Assembly (NCBI GenBank): GCA_023667045.1
Contig: JAMPAU010000001.1
Span: forward strand, 825,176-889,175
Origin: Ruminococcus flavefaciens
GTDB taxonomy: Bacteria; Bacillota; Clostridia; Oscillospirales; Ruminococcaceae
DNA length: 64,000 bases
Direction: 5' to 3'
Of the stretch, positions 8,646 to 16,934 are shown in pieces (position 1 is the stretch's first letter; each line of letters begins with the position of its first letter). The translations under genes and the position numbers were made by a program. Below the pieces are notes generated by a model. That model saw nothing but the letters and a program-made list of their open reading frames with translations. It was not told the origin of the DNA and did no database searches.

Positions 8646-9697
8646 AAATCCGCACCCCCATTCTTATTCTGTTCGACAGCATCACGTCTTAGCTGACCGC
8701 AAGCCGCCTCTATATCACTGCCGAGAGTTCTTCTCACGGTAGCGTTTATACCACGTCTGCCGAGCCTTTTCGCAAATTCTGCTACTCCGGTTCTTGCAGT
8801 GCGGTAGTTTCTTTCCTTGACTTTGTTTACGGGAATAAGATTAACGTGGCAGTTCATACCTCTCAGCAGGTCTGCCAGTCTGTCCGCATCATTGTCAGAG
8901 GAATTTACGTTGTCAATGACAGCGTACTCAAATGTAACACGCCGTCCGGTATTTTTTATATAAAACCTACAAGCCTCAAGAAGTTTTTCGATATTGTAGG
9001 CATTATTAACAGGCATAATTTCTGAACGCCCTTTATTGTCTGCACAGTGCAGTGAAACTGAAAGAGTAAGACCTAGTTTAAGTCCGGCAAGCTCATAAAT
9101 ACGTGGGACTATTCCGCACGTTGAGAGAGATACATGGCGGAGACTGAAATTATTTCCGTTCTTATCTGAAAGCAGATAAAGGAATTTCAGAACATTGTCA
9201 TAATTGTCAAGCGGTTCGCCTATACCCATAAGCACAACGCCAGAGACTTTAACGCCGGAATCCTTTTCAGTTTCGTAAATCTGCATGAGGATTTCAGAAG
9301 GGTCAAGATTGCGTACAAATCCGGCAATAGCCGAAGCACAGAACCTGCACCCCATTTTACAGCCGACCTGAGTTGATACGCATATGCTGTAGCCGTAGCT
9401 GTATTTCATAAGGACAGTTTCGACAAAATTTCCGTCAGAAAGTCTATATAGATATTTTACAGTATTATCTATGGAAGATTCAAGTCTTTTTTGTATAAAT
9501 AGTCTTTTTATACAAAATTTTCCGTCTAACTGCTGTCTGAGTTGTGCAGAAATATCTGTCATCTTGTCAAAACTGAAAACCCTTTTTAAATGAAGCCACT
9601 GAAAAATCTGTTTTGCACGGAATTTCTTTTCACCGCATTCCGTCATAATATTTTCAAGTTCAGCAAGGCTTAAACCAAGAATATCAATTTTTTCCAA
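8642..9697 (-). CDS. rlmN: 23S rRNA A2503 / tRNA A37 C2-methyltransferase RlmN
   Basis: A radical SAM enzyme that methylates C2 of adenosine 2503 in 23S rRNA. The cluster motif CxxxCxxC is in GCKMGCRFCAS, followed by MGIGEPLDNYDN and the C-terminal catalytic cysteine region near EAACGQLR. The TTG at 9697 is chosen as start: AAGGTG lies 6 bases upstream, and the 351-residue product fits the family. The upstream in-frame ATG at 9757 would lie inside rsmB. Confidence 0.95.
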   Translation of the reverse strand: MEKIDILGLSLAELENIMTECGEKKFRAKQIFQWLHLKRVFSFDKMTDISAQLRQQLDGKFCIKRLFIQKRLESSIDNTVKYLYRLSDGNFVETVLMKYSYGYSICVSTQVGCKMGCRFCASAIAGFVRNLDPSEILMQIYETEKDSGVKVSGVVLMGIGEPLDNYDNVLKFLYLLSDKNGNNFSLRHVSLSTCGIVPRIYELAGLKLGLTLSVSLHCADNKGRSEIMPVNNAYNIEKLLEACRFYIKNTGRRVTFEYAVIDNVNSSDNDADRLADLLRGMNCHVNLIPVNKVKERNYRTARTGVAEFAKRLGRRGINATVRRTLGSDIEAACGQLRRDAVEQNKNGGADF

Positions 9698-9702
9698 ATC
9701 TA

Positions 9703-11004
9703 TCACCTTACTTTTCTGAACTTTGAAATAAAAAATCCGTCGCTCCCGAAATGGCACGGGAATATTGAAGCACTGATACCGAATTTTTCGCCAAGAGGTT
9801 CGGGGAGCATAACCGGCTCTATTTCGGGGTGGTCTGCAAGAAGTTTTTCAACAACCTGCTCGTTTTCGGCTTTACGGAGCGTACAGGTCGAATAGACCAT
9901 TTCACCGCCGACCGCCAAATATTTAAGAGCGTTTTCGGCAATACTGTACTGAATTTCCGGCAGTCCGGCAAAGTCCCCGAAATCTTTGTATTTTATTTCC
10001 GGTTTGCGACGGACAACACCCAGTCCAGAACATGGAACATCACACAGAATCTTTGTAAACTTTGGCAGTTCCGGATTGAACTTCAGAGCGTCGCCTACAG
10101 CAGTTTCTATATTGGAAAGCCCTAAACGTTCAGCACCGTCACGGACGAGTTTAACCCTTTTTTCATGAAGGTCAAAAGCCATGATTCTGCCCTTGCCGTT
10201 CATGAGTTCAGACATTGTGAAAGTCTTTCCTCCTGGAGCGGAACATATATCAAGCACAAGGTCGTTTTCGTCCGGTGCAAGAGACATACAGCACAGCTGT
10301 GAAGCCAAGTCCTGAACGTGAAAATAACCTTTCTTAAAAGCTTCTGTTGAGGTAACGTCTCCGGAGAGTTCAAAGCAGTCCGGAAGAATACTCTTCTTCA
10401 CGGCTTTTATTTTTCTTAGTGAAGATATAAACTGTTCTTCTGTACATTTCAGACGGTTCATTCTCACTGTTACCGGAGGACTTCCGAGAGCGTCAGAAAG
10501 AAGATTCTCTGTTAGTTCCTCGCCGTAGTCGCTTATAAGGCTCTGCACAAATTCCGGCGGTGCTGAATACTCAATGCTGTATCTCTGCAACTTATCTTCC
10601 GGCAGATTTATGCTTTTGCCCTGTCTTATAAAGTTCCTCAGAACAGCGTTTACCATACCGGAAGCACTTTTCTTACCGAATTTTTTCGCCAGCGATACAC
10701 TCTCATTGACTGAAGCGTTGTCCGGTACGTTATCCATGAAAAGTATCTGATAAAGCCCGCACCTCAGTATGTTGAGAATCACATCGTCAAGTTTTCCGAC
10801 AGGTCTTGACGAAAACTGTCCTATAATGTAATCAAGGTAAATTTTTCTTTCGATAACGCCGTAATAAACCGCTGAACATAATTTCTTGTCACGGTCGTCA
10901 AGGTCGGAGTTTTTCAGACCGCTGTTAAGCTGTATATTTGAAAAACTTCCTCCGGAAAAAGTCTTACAGAGAAGTTTCGCTGCTAAATATCTTGAATCCG
11001 ACAT
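9703..11004 (-). CDS. rsmB: 16S rRNA cytosine-967 methyltransferase RsmB
   Basis: The protein joins an N-terminal NusB-like RNA-binding domain (about 1-140) to a SAM-dependent m5C methyltransferase. The SAM loop is DICSAPGGKTFTM and the two catalytic cysteines lie in CDVPCSGLGVVRRKP and STCTLRK. The ATG at 11004 (MSDSRYLAAK) fits family N-termini; a GTG at 11013 is the alternative. It starts within 15 bases of the fmt stop. Confidence 0.95.
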   Translation of the reverse strand: MSDSRYLAAKLLCKTFSGGSFSNIQLNSGLKNSDLDDRDKKLCSAVYYGVIERKIYLDYIIGQFSSRPVGKLDDVILNILRCGLYQILFMDNVPDNASVNESVSLAKKFGKKSASGMVNAVLRNFIRQGKSINLPEDKLQRYSIEYSAPPEFVQSLISDYGEELTENLLSDALGSPPVTVRMNRLKCTEEQFISSLRKIKAVKKSILPDCFELSGDVTSTEAFKKGYFHVQDLASQLCCMSLAPDENDLVLDICSAPGGKTFTMSELMNGKGRIMAFDLHEKRVKLVRDGAERLGLSNIETAVGDALKFNPELPKFTKILCDVPCSGLGVVRRKPEIKYKDFGDFAGLPEIQYSIAENALKYLAVGGEMVYSTCTLRKAENEQVVEKLLADHPEIEPVMLPEPLGEKFGISASIFPCHFGSDGFFISKFRKVR

Positions 11005-11015
11005 AACCGCCACCG

Positions 11016-11942
11016 TCAGCCTAACTTTTCGCCGGACGTGAGTTTCTTTCCTCTAAGGAAATCCGCCGTTTTCATGCGTTTACTGCCTTCAAGCTGAATT
11101 TCACAGAATCTGATTAAACCGCCGTCTCCGCACTTTACTGTGAAGTCTTCCGGATTAACTATAGTGCCGTTTTCAGCGGAAGAAGTTCCGGAAACTATCT
11201 CAGACTTGAAAACTTTCAGCCTTTTACCGTTCAGCATGGTAAATCCAGTAACTCCACGTATTGTATTATGGATTTTCTGAACATTCTCCGAAAAGTCCAA
11301 AGCACTCATTTCCTTGCGAATCATAGGCGAATAGCTTGAAAGTGAATCGTTCTGCTTTTCGGGAGAGAGTGTGCCGTTTTCTATCGCCTTAATAGTATCG
11401 GCGAGAACCTCACCGCCCATATTGGCAAGCCTTGTGTAAAGTTCTTGATAAGTTTCGTTTTCGCCTATTTCGGTTGATTTCTTAATGAGCATATCGCCTG
11501 TGTCAAGACCCTCTGCCATCATCATAGAAGTAACTCCGGTAATCTTTTCGCCGTTGAGGAGACACCAGTTAATAGGTGCTGCTCCTCTGTACGCCGGAAG
11601 AAGCGAAGCATGAATGTTTATACAGCAATGCTTAGGCAGTTCAAGGATTTCCTTTGGTAAAATCTGTCCGTAAGCAGTCACGACTATCAAATCCGGTGAA
11701 ATGCTTTTCAGAATCTCCAAAGCCTGCTGTGCGTCGTCGCCCTTTCTTAGAGACAACGGCTGATATATCGGTATGCCATACTCCATAGCCACCGACTTGA
11801 CAGGCGTAGGTATCATCTTATAGCCACGACCCTTAGGTTTGTCGGGCTGTGTGAAAACCGCCGGTACTTCATGCGGACTATCTGCAAGCATTCTGAGACA
11901 CGGCACGGCAAAGTCCGGCGTACCCATAAATACAATCTTCAT
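11016..11942 (-). CDS. fmt: Methionyl-tRNA formyltransferase
   Basis: It formylates initiator Met-tRNA using 10-formyl-tetrahydrofolate. The N-terminal Rossmann domain begins MKIVFMGTPDFAVP. The folate-site motif NIHASLLPAYRGAAPINW is near 110-127. The C-terminal OB-like tRNA-binding domain covers about 205-308. Length 308 is standard. It lies 7 bases after def, the partner enzyme that later removes the formyl group. Confidence 0.98.
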   Translation of the reverse strand: MKIVFMGTPDFAVPCLRMLADSPHEVPAVFTQPDKPKGRGYKMIPTPVKSVAMEYGIPIYQPLSLRKGDDAQQALEILKSISPDLIVVTAYGQILPKEILELPKHCCINIHASLLPAYRGAAPINWCLLNGEKITGVTSMMMAEGLDTGDMLIKKSTEIGENETYQELYTRLANMGGEVLADTIKAIENGTLSPEKQNDSLSSYSPMIRKEMSALDFSENVQKIHNTIRGVTGFTMLNGKRLKVFKSEIVSGTSSAENGTIVNPEDFTVKCGDGGLIRFCEIQLEGSKRMKTADFLRGKKLTSGEKLG

Positions 11943-11949
11943 ACTATAA

Positions 11950-12411
11950 TCATTCCTCCCCCGGAACGAAAAATTCTTCTACTATTTCAGTAAATACATG
12001 ACCGTCGAGGTGGTCGTTTTCGTGGTTTGTGCATTGAGCTCCGAGACCAGTGAAATCACGCTCCCACCAGTTGCCGTTTCTGTCCTGAGCTTTCAGACGG
12101 CAGTGCATAGGGCGTGTTACATAGCCCCATATATTCGGACATGAAAGACAGCCTTCCTCAACACGCTGTTTGCCCTCTTTCAGAGTAATCTCCGGATTAA
12201 TTGCCTCTATATTGCCTTCTTCAAGGTGCATTATAAAGATACGTCTGCAAATTCCTATCTGAGGTGCGGCAAGTCCTACGCCGTTAGCCTTATCAAGAGT
12301 TTCATGCATATCATCAAGCAACTGTGCAAGCTTTGCATCAAACTTCTCAACAGGTCTGCAAACTTTATGGAGTGATTCATCTTTGTCTGTTAAAATTTTT
12401 CTGAGTGCCAT
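11950..12411 (-). CDS. def: Peptide deformylase
   Basis: A metallohydrolase that removes formyl from nascent N-termini. All three motifs are present: GVGLAAPQIG near residue 44, EGCLSCP near 86 and the metal-binding NHENDHLDGH near 127. At 153 residues it is the short form. Position between priA and fmt is conserved in Firmicutes. Confidence 0.98.
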   Translation of the reverse strand: MALRKILTDKDESLHKVCRPVEKFDAKLAQLLDDMHETLDKANGVGLAAPQIGICRRIFIMHLEEGNIEAINPEITLKEGKQRVEEGCLSCPNIWGYVTRPMHCRLKAQDRNGNWWERDFTGLGAQCTNHENDHLDGHVFTEIVEEFFVPGEE

Positions 12412-12430
12412 TTTATTAAATCCTTTCTTA

Positions 12431-14878
12431 TTATTGTAATCCTGCCTCTCCGTTCATATCAGCATAAACAGAGATTTTATTCATTTCATTAAGTTTTACT
12501 GAATCTTTCAATATACTGCTAATAAAGTCTCTTATTTCTGCGGTATTCTTGCATTTCATAATAATCTGCCAGCGGTATCGACCTTTTATTCTTCCGTAAA
12601 AGCATTTAATGGGTCTGATTACCTGCACGGGCGTTTTCGGCTGAATGCTGTCAAGCTTTTTACGCATAAGCTCCCATACAGCGCAAGCACCGTTTTGTAC
12701 AGATATATCGTCATTTCCCGAAAAGCAGAATACACATATATCGCATACCGGCGGAAAAATCATTGCACGCCGTCGTGCTATTTCCTCTTTATAAAAGCCC
12801 TCATAATTCTGAGATGAAGCAAGATTTATAATGTAATGTTCCGGCACAAAAGTCTGTAACACTGCCCTGCCGGAACGTTCGCCACGACCGCTCCGCCCGA
12901 CAACCTGAGTTATCAGTGAGAAAGTGCGTTCATAGCTCCGGAAATCTCCGGCATATAGAGACTTGTCAGCCGAAAGTACCCCAACAAGCGTGACATTCGG
13001 GAAATCAAGACCCTTGCCTATCATCTGAGTACCTATCATTATATCATACTCGCCGTTGCGGAAAGCAGTGAAGTTCTTTTCATATGAATATCTCGAAAAA
13101 GTCGTGTCTGCGTCCATTCGGAGAATCCTTGCATTCGGAAAATACATATTCAGTTCATCTTCAAGTCTCTGAGTGCCAAATCCTACCATTTTAAGCCTTT
13201 TTGAACTGCAAGCCGGACACTCTGTGACAGGTTCGCACGAATACCCACAGTAATGACACATCATTCTCTCGTTTTTCTTGTGGTAGGTCAGCGGAACGGT
13301 ACAGTTAAGGCAATATACAGCCTGCCCGCAGTCAACACAGCTTATAATTGTGTGATAGCCACGACGGTTGAGCAGTAATATTGACTGTTCGCCGTTTGCA
13401 AGATTTGAATTTATCTCATCAACAAGCTGACGACTAAACCATGCCATGTTGCCGTTTTCCCGTTCTTCATTCATATCAATTATGCTTACTTTAGGAAGTG
13501 GCATATTTTGGTAGCGTTTTTTCATTTTTACAAGACGGTATATATTTTTTTCGGCAAGATAATAGCTTTCTACTGAGGGGGTTGCAGAGGCAAGCAGGAG
13601 AGTTGAGCCGTGATATGCACATCTTTTTTTAGCAATATCATGGGCATCATATCGTGGGGAAATATCCGATTTATAGGAGCGTTCGCCCTCTTCGTCCATG
13701 ATTATGAGACCTATATTGTCAAGAGGTGCAAATACCGCACTTCTCGTACCTACAACAATATCCGCCCTGCCGTATTTTATGCGTTTATATTCGTCAAGCC
13801 TCTGCCCCAGTGACAGACCGCTGTGAATTACCGCCACCCTTTCGCCGAAAAGCGACCGGAAACGTTTTAAAATCTGCGGTGTAAGGCTGATTTCCGGAAT
13901 AAGCACAAGCACTTGTCTGCCTGTCAGTACTGTACCGGAAATAAGTTTTTCAAAGACAGAAGTCTTTCCGCTTCCGGTAACTCCGTGAAGAAGATAGACA
14001 GCTGGTTTATTAGTCTGTATCTGTTCATAGACGGCATTATAAACCGCCTGCTGTTCGTCTGAAAGAACCACGCTGTTTATATCGGCTCGACCCTCTGAAA
14101 AGTCCTCGACATGACGAAAAGTTTCAGTTTCATATTCTTCTGCCACTCCGTTTCTGACAAGATTTGAAATAACCACATCAGTAACTCCGCACATATATGC
14201 AGTTTCCTTTACTGAAGCTGTCGTGTTTTCAGAAAGAAACTCGACAACCGTTTTCTGTTTTGCAGTGAGTTTGAAGTTCTCCGGAAAACTGATATAGTCA
14301 TCTGTCAGACGAACCATTCTGAGAACAGCGTCGCCGACTTTCTGCCGGAAAATATTATCTGAATCAACCGCACCGTTTTCACAGAGTTCGTCAATAATTT
14401 TTCTGCCGTTTTTGGTAATATACTCACGGATAAAATCATTTAACTGTTTATTGTCCGTAATACTGCGGAGTTCTTCAAAAAGAGCCTTTGTCTCATCACT
14501 GAGAGTTTCAGAGAGAGAGAAGTTTTCATTTAAAATAAACTTTTCCTTTGCGTTGATATTCATTGCCGGAGGTAGCATAGCCTTGACTGCATTATAATAA
14601 GTACAGAATGTATTATCGTGAAGATATAATGCAAGTTCAAGCATTTCCTCTGAAAGTACTGGTTTGTCGTCGATTGCTGAAATAATCTTCTTTAAACCCT
14701 TTCCACTGCCGGAGCGTATCTTCATAACAACGCCTGTACGGTGAGAGTTACCCTTTCCAAACGGCACAAGCACACGACAGCCACGCTCCACAGAAAGACT
14801 TTCCGGCACTATATAGCTGAAAAGAATATCAAAAGAATAAGCAGTACCGTTTACAGCCGTCTCAGCAATAAGGGACAT
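12431..14878 (-). CDS. priA: Primosomal replication restart helicase PriA
   Basis: PriA binds stalled forks and reloads the replicative helicase. A 3' DNA-binding domain occupies the N-terminus. Walker A is GVTGSGKTSVFEK near residue 300. The zinc region carries paired cysteines (CVDCG, CLNC, CHYCG, CPAC) around 520-565, and helicase motifs V/VI follow (GTQMIGKGLDFP, QVVGRSGRG). The Walker B box reads DEEG instead of the usual DEEH, an unusual substitution. Its ATG overlaps the rpoZ stop by one base. Length 815 is normal. Confidence 0.97.
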   Translation of the reverse strand: MSLIAETAVNGTAYSFDILFSYIVPESLSVERGCRVLVPFGKGNSHRTGVVMKIRSGSGKGLKKIISAIDDKPVLSEEMLELALYLHDNTFCTYYNAVKAMLPPAMNINAKEKFILNENFSLSETLSDETKALFEELRSITDNKQLNDFIREYITKNGRKIIDELCENGAVDSDNIFRQKVGDAVLRMVRLTDDYISFPENFKLTAKQKTVVEFLSENTTASVKETAYMCGVTDVVISNLVRNGVAEEYETETFRHVEDFSEGRADINSVVLSDEQQAVYNAVYEQIQTNKPAVYLLHGVTGSGKTSVFEKLISGTVLTGRQVLVLIPEISLTPQILKRFRSLFGERVAVIHSGLSLGQRLDEYKRIKYGRADIVVGTRSAVFAPLDNIGLIIMDEEGERSYKSDISPRYDAHDIAKKRCAYHGSTLLLASATPSVESYYLAEKNIYRLVKMKKRYQNMPLPKVSIIDMNEERENGNMAWFSRQLVDEINSNLANGEQSILLLNRRGYHTIISCVDCGQAVYCLNCTVPLTYHKKNERMMCHYCGYSCEPVTECPACSSKRLKMVGFGTQRLEDELNMYFPNARILRMDADTTFSRYSYEKNFTAFRNGEYDIMIGTQMIGKGLDFPNVTLVGVLSADKSLYAGDFRSYERTFSLITQVVGRSGRGERSGRAVLQTFVPEHYIINLASSQNYEGFYKEEIARRRAMIFPPVCDICVFCFSGNDDISVQNGACAVWELMRKKLDSIQPKTPVQVIRPIKCFYGRIKGRYRWQIIMKCKNTAEIRDFISSILKDSVKLNEMNKISVYADMNGEAGLQ

Positions 14879-15084
14879 TATTCACCCTGTGTGAGTGTGC
14901 TTACTATCTTACATTTACCGCTTGCTATTTCTTCAACAGCGGTTTTTACTGGTTTTTCCTCAAGGGTCTGGTCTGTTCTGTAAAGTTCTTCTGAAATTTC
15001 CCTTGCACGCTTTGCAACGGCAATAACAAGTGAATAACAACTTTCGTTTTTTGAAATAATCTGATTTACTGCTGGTCTAAGCAT
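14878..15084 (-). CDS. rpoZ: RNA polymerase omega subunit
   Basis: A 68-residue protein that helps assemble and stabilise RNA polymerase. The conserved core reads SCYSLVIAVAKRAREI followed by KPVKTAVEEI. It lies 12 bases after gmk and overlaps priA by one base, the standard order. The coaBC gene often found next in Firmicutes is missing here. Confidence 0.95.
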   Translation of the reverse strand: MLRPAVNQIISKNESCYSLVIAVAKRAREISEELYRTDQTLEEKPVKTAVEEIASGKCKIVSTLTQGE

Positions 15085-15096
15085 TTTTTCAACACC

Positions 15097-15684
15097 TCAT
15101 TCTATAATATCGACTGAAAATTCTGATTTAAGCTTTTCTGCACGCATTACTGCGAGGAAATCACTTACAGCGTCTTCAAGAGCGTCATTTACAATAATAT
15201 AATCGTACTTTTTCGATTGGGCGATTTCTCCCGATGCCTGTGCAACTCTCTGCTCAATAACATCATCGCTTTCAGTGCCTCTTTTTTTAAGTCTGCGTCT
15301 GAGTTCATTAATTGACGGCGGAGCTATAAAAATCGAAACAGCTTCTGGTCTTTTCTCCATGACTTTCATTGCACCCTGCACTTCGATTTCAAGAATCACG
15401 TCAACGCCTTTTTCAAGGTAGTCGTCAACCTCTGAAAGAAGTGTTCCGTAATAATGCTTGCAGTAGCCGGCATATTCAAGAAAAGCACCGTCTTTGATTT
15501 TCTGTTCAAATTCCTCATCAGTAATAAAGTAATAGTTAACGCCGTCTTTTTCATTTTCACGGGGGTCTCTAGTGGTTGCGGAAACAGAACAGTGATAATT
15601 GCCGTGCTTAACTATTTCTGCAAGCATAGTGCCTTTTCCACAGCCAGACGGTGCAGAAAAAATAATAAGTCTGCCTTTATTCAT
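15097..15684 (-). CDS. gmk: Guanylate kinase
   Basis: It phosphorylates GMP to GDP. The P-loop is SAPSGCGKGTML at residues 9-20, followed by the GMP-binding region SATTRDPRENEKDGVNYYF. The ATG at 15684 is chosen because AAGGAGG stands 5-6 bases upstream; the longer reading frame to 15729 runs into remA. Length 195 is normal. Confidence 0.97.
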   Translation of the reverse strand: MNKGRLIIFSAPSGCGKGTMLAEIVKHGNYHCSVSATTRDPRENEKDGVNYYFITDEEFEQKIKDGAFLEYAGYCKHYYGTLLSEVDDYLEKGVDVILEIEVQGAMKVMEKRPEAVSIFIAPPSINELRRRLKKRGTESDDVIEQRVAQASGEIAQSKKYDYIIVNDALEDAVSDFLAVMRAEKLKSEFSVDIIE

Positions 15685-15694
15685 ATAATCCTCC

Positions 15695-15928
15695 TTACTC
15701 ATTAAGCCGTGCCGCAAGAGTTTCAGCAATCAGCGACGACAATATAATATGTCCGCTGTCCATAACGATTACGGCTCTTGTTTTTCTGCCATATGTTGCA
15801 TCAATCGCCCTGCCGTCGTCACGTGCTTCCTGAACCATTCTTTTTATAGGAGCTGATTCGGGGCTTACTATCGTAACTATTCTTTCGGACGAAATCATAT
15901 TGCCATAACCTATATTTATAAATTTCAT
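15695..15928 (-). CDS. remA: RemA/DUF370 family regulatory protein
   Basis: A 77-residue DNA-binding regulator related to Bacillus RemA, which activates matrix genes and forms ring-shaped oligomers. It begins [10 protein letters not shown], with the conserved SPESAPIKR and DATYGRKTR segments. It lies between yicC and gmk, as in many Firmicutes. Whether it controls matrix genes here is unknown. Confidence 0.93.
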   Translation of the reverse strand: MKFINIGYGNMISSERIVTIVSPESAPIKRMVQEARDDGRAIDATYGRKTRAVIVMDSGHIILSSLIAETLAARLNE

Positions 15929-15936
15929 AGGTTCAC

Positions 15937-16815
15937 CTACTCAATATTCTGAATCTGCTCACGGATTTTTTCGATTTCGGCTTTCATGTCAACAACAATT
16001 TTTGTTATATTCAAATCCTGTGCCTTAGAGCCTATCGTGTTTACTTCTCTGTTCATTTCCTGTACTATGAAATCAAGTTTTCTGCCTACGGGTTCATCTG
16101 AATCAAACATACCTTTAAGCTGTGAAATATGACTGCGGAGACGTACAGTTTCTTCATCAACTGCTATTTTTTCAGCAAAGACAGCCGACTCAGTAAGTAT
16201 ACGCTGTTCGTCAATATCCTTGCCGTCAAGGATTTCTGAAATTTTCTGATAAAGTCTGTTTCTGTAATTTTCAACAGTCTGCGGTGAGAGTTCTTCAACC
16301 TGTGCTACCATTTTCAGAATAAAATCCGCTTTTGAGATTATATCGGATTCAAGTTTTTCGCCCTCTGTCTGTCGCATTTCAACGAATCTCTGTAAAGCCT
16401 CAGTTGCCACTTCTGAAATATCCGCCCATATCTGTTCCTGATTATCGGGGGCTTTCTGAACGACGAATATTTCCGGAAGTTTTATAAGCTTTGAAAGTAC
16501 CAAATCGTCTTTAAGACCGAGTTCTTCCGAGACACTCCGGAGAGCGTTTATATAGCCCTCAGCGACCGCCTTATTTATGGAGATTTCTGAATCTTTTGCT
16601 TCAATATTGTTAATAGTGACCGAAACTTCAACTTTTCCACGTGAAACAGCAGTTTTCAACAAAGTTTTCAGTTTTTCATCTATATAGCCGTAAGCACGTG
16701 GGATTCTTGAAGAATACTCATAATACCTGTGATTTACAGAACGTATTTCAACAAGTATATCACGACCGCCAAGAATTTTCTGTGCCCTGCCATATCCTGT
16801 CATGCTCTTTGTCAC
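15937..16815 (-). CDS. yicC: YicC family endoribonuclease
   Basis: First gene of the long core operon. It begins with the family signature [11 protein letters not shown] and ends with a DUF1732 domain containing [14 protein letters not shown] and KAQDLN. YicC proteins are endoribonucleases that act on RNA in the cytoplasm. Length 292 is typical. No other start is plausible. Confidence 0.95.
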   Translation of the reverse strand: MTKSMTGYGRAQKILGGRDILVEIRSVNHRYYEYSSRIPRAYGYIDEKLKTLLKTAVSRGKVEVSVTINNIEAKDSEISINKAVAEGYINALRSVSEELGLKDDLVLSKLIKLPEIFVVQKAPDNQEQIWADISEVATEALQRFVEMRQTEGEKLESDIISKADFILKMVAQVEELSPQTVENYRNRLYQKISEILDGKDIDEQRILTESAVFAEKIAVDEETVRLRSHISQLKGMFDSDEPVGRKLDFIVQEMNREVNTIGSKAQDLNITKIVVDMKAEIEKIREQIQNIE

Positions 16816-16885
16816 CTTACTCGCCTGCCTTTATAAATAATATGTATTATTATACCACTAATCACCATAAAATGCAAGCATTTTA

Positions 16886-16917
16886 AGAAAAAAATAAGGG
16901 ACACCGGAGTGTCCCTT
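16886..16917 (-). terminator. Terminator of the cel48 gene
   Basis: On the minus strand a 9-bp stem AAGGGACAC/GTGTCCCTT with a 4-base loop is followed by a long T run. It lies 18 bases after the cellulase stop codon. Confidence 0.92.
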
Positions 16918-16934
16918 ATATTTCGGAATAATTA

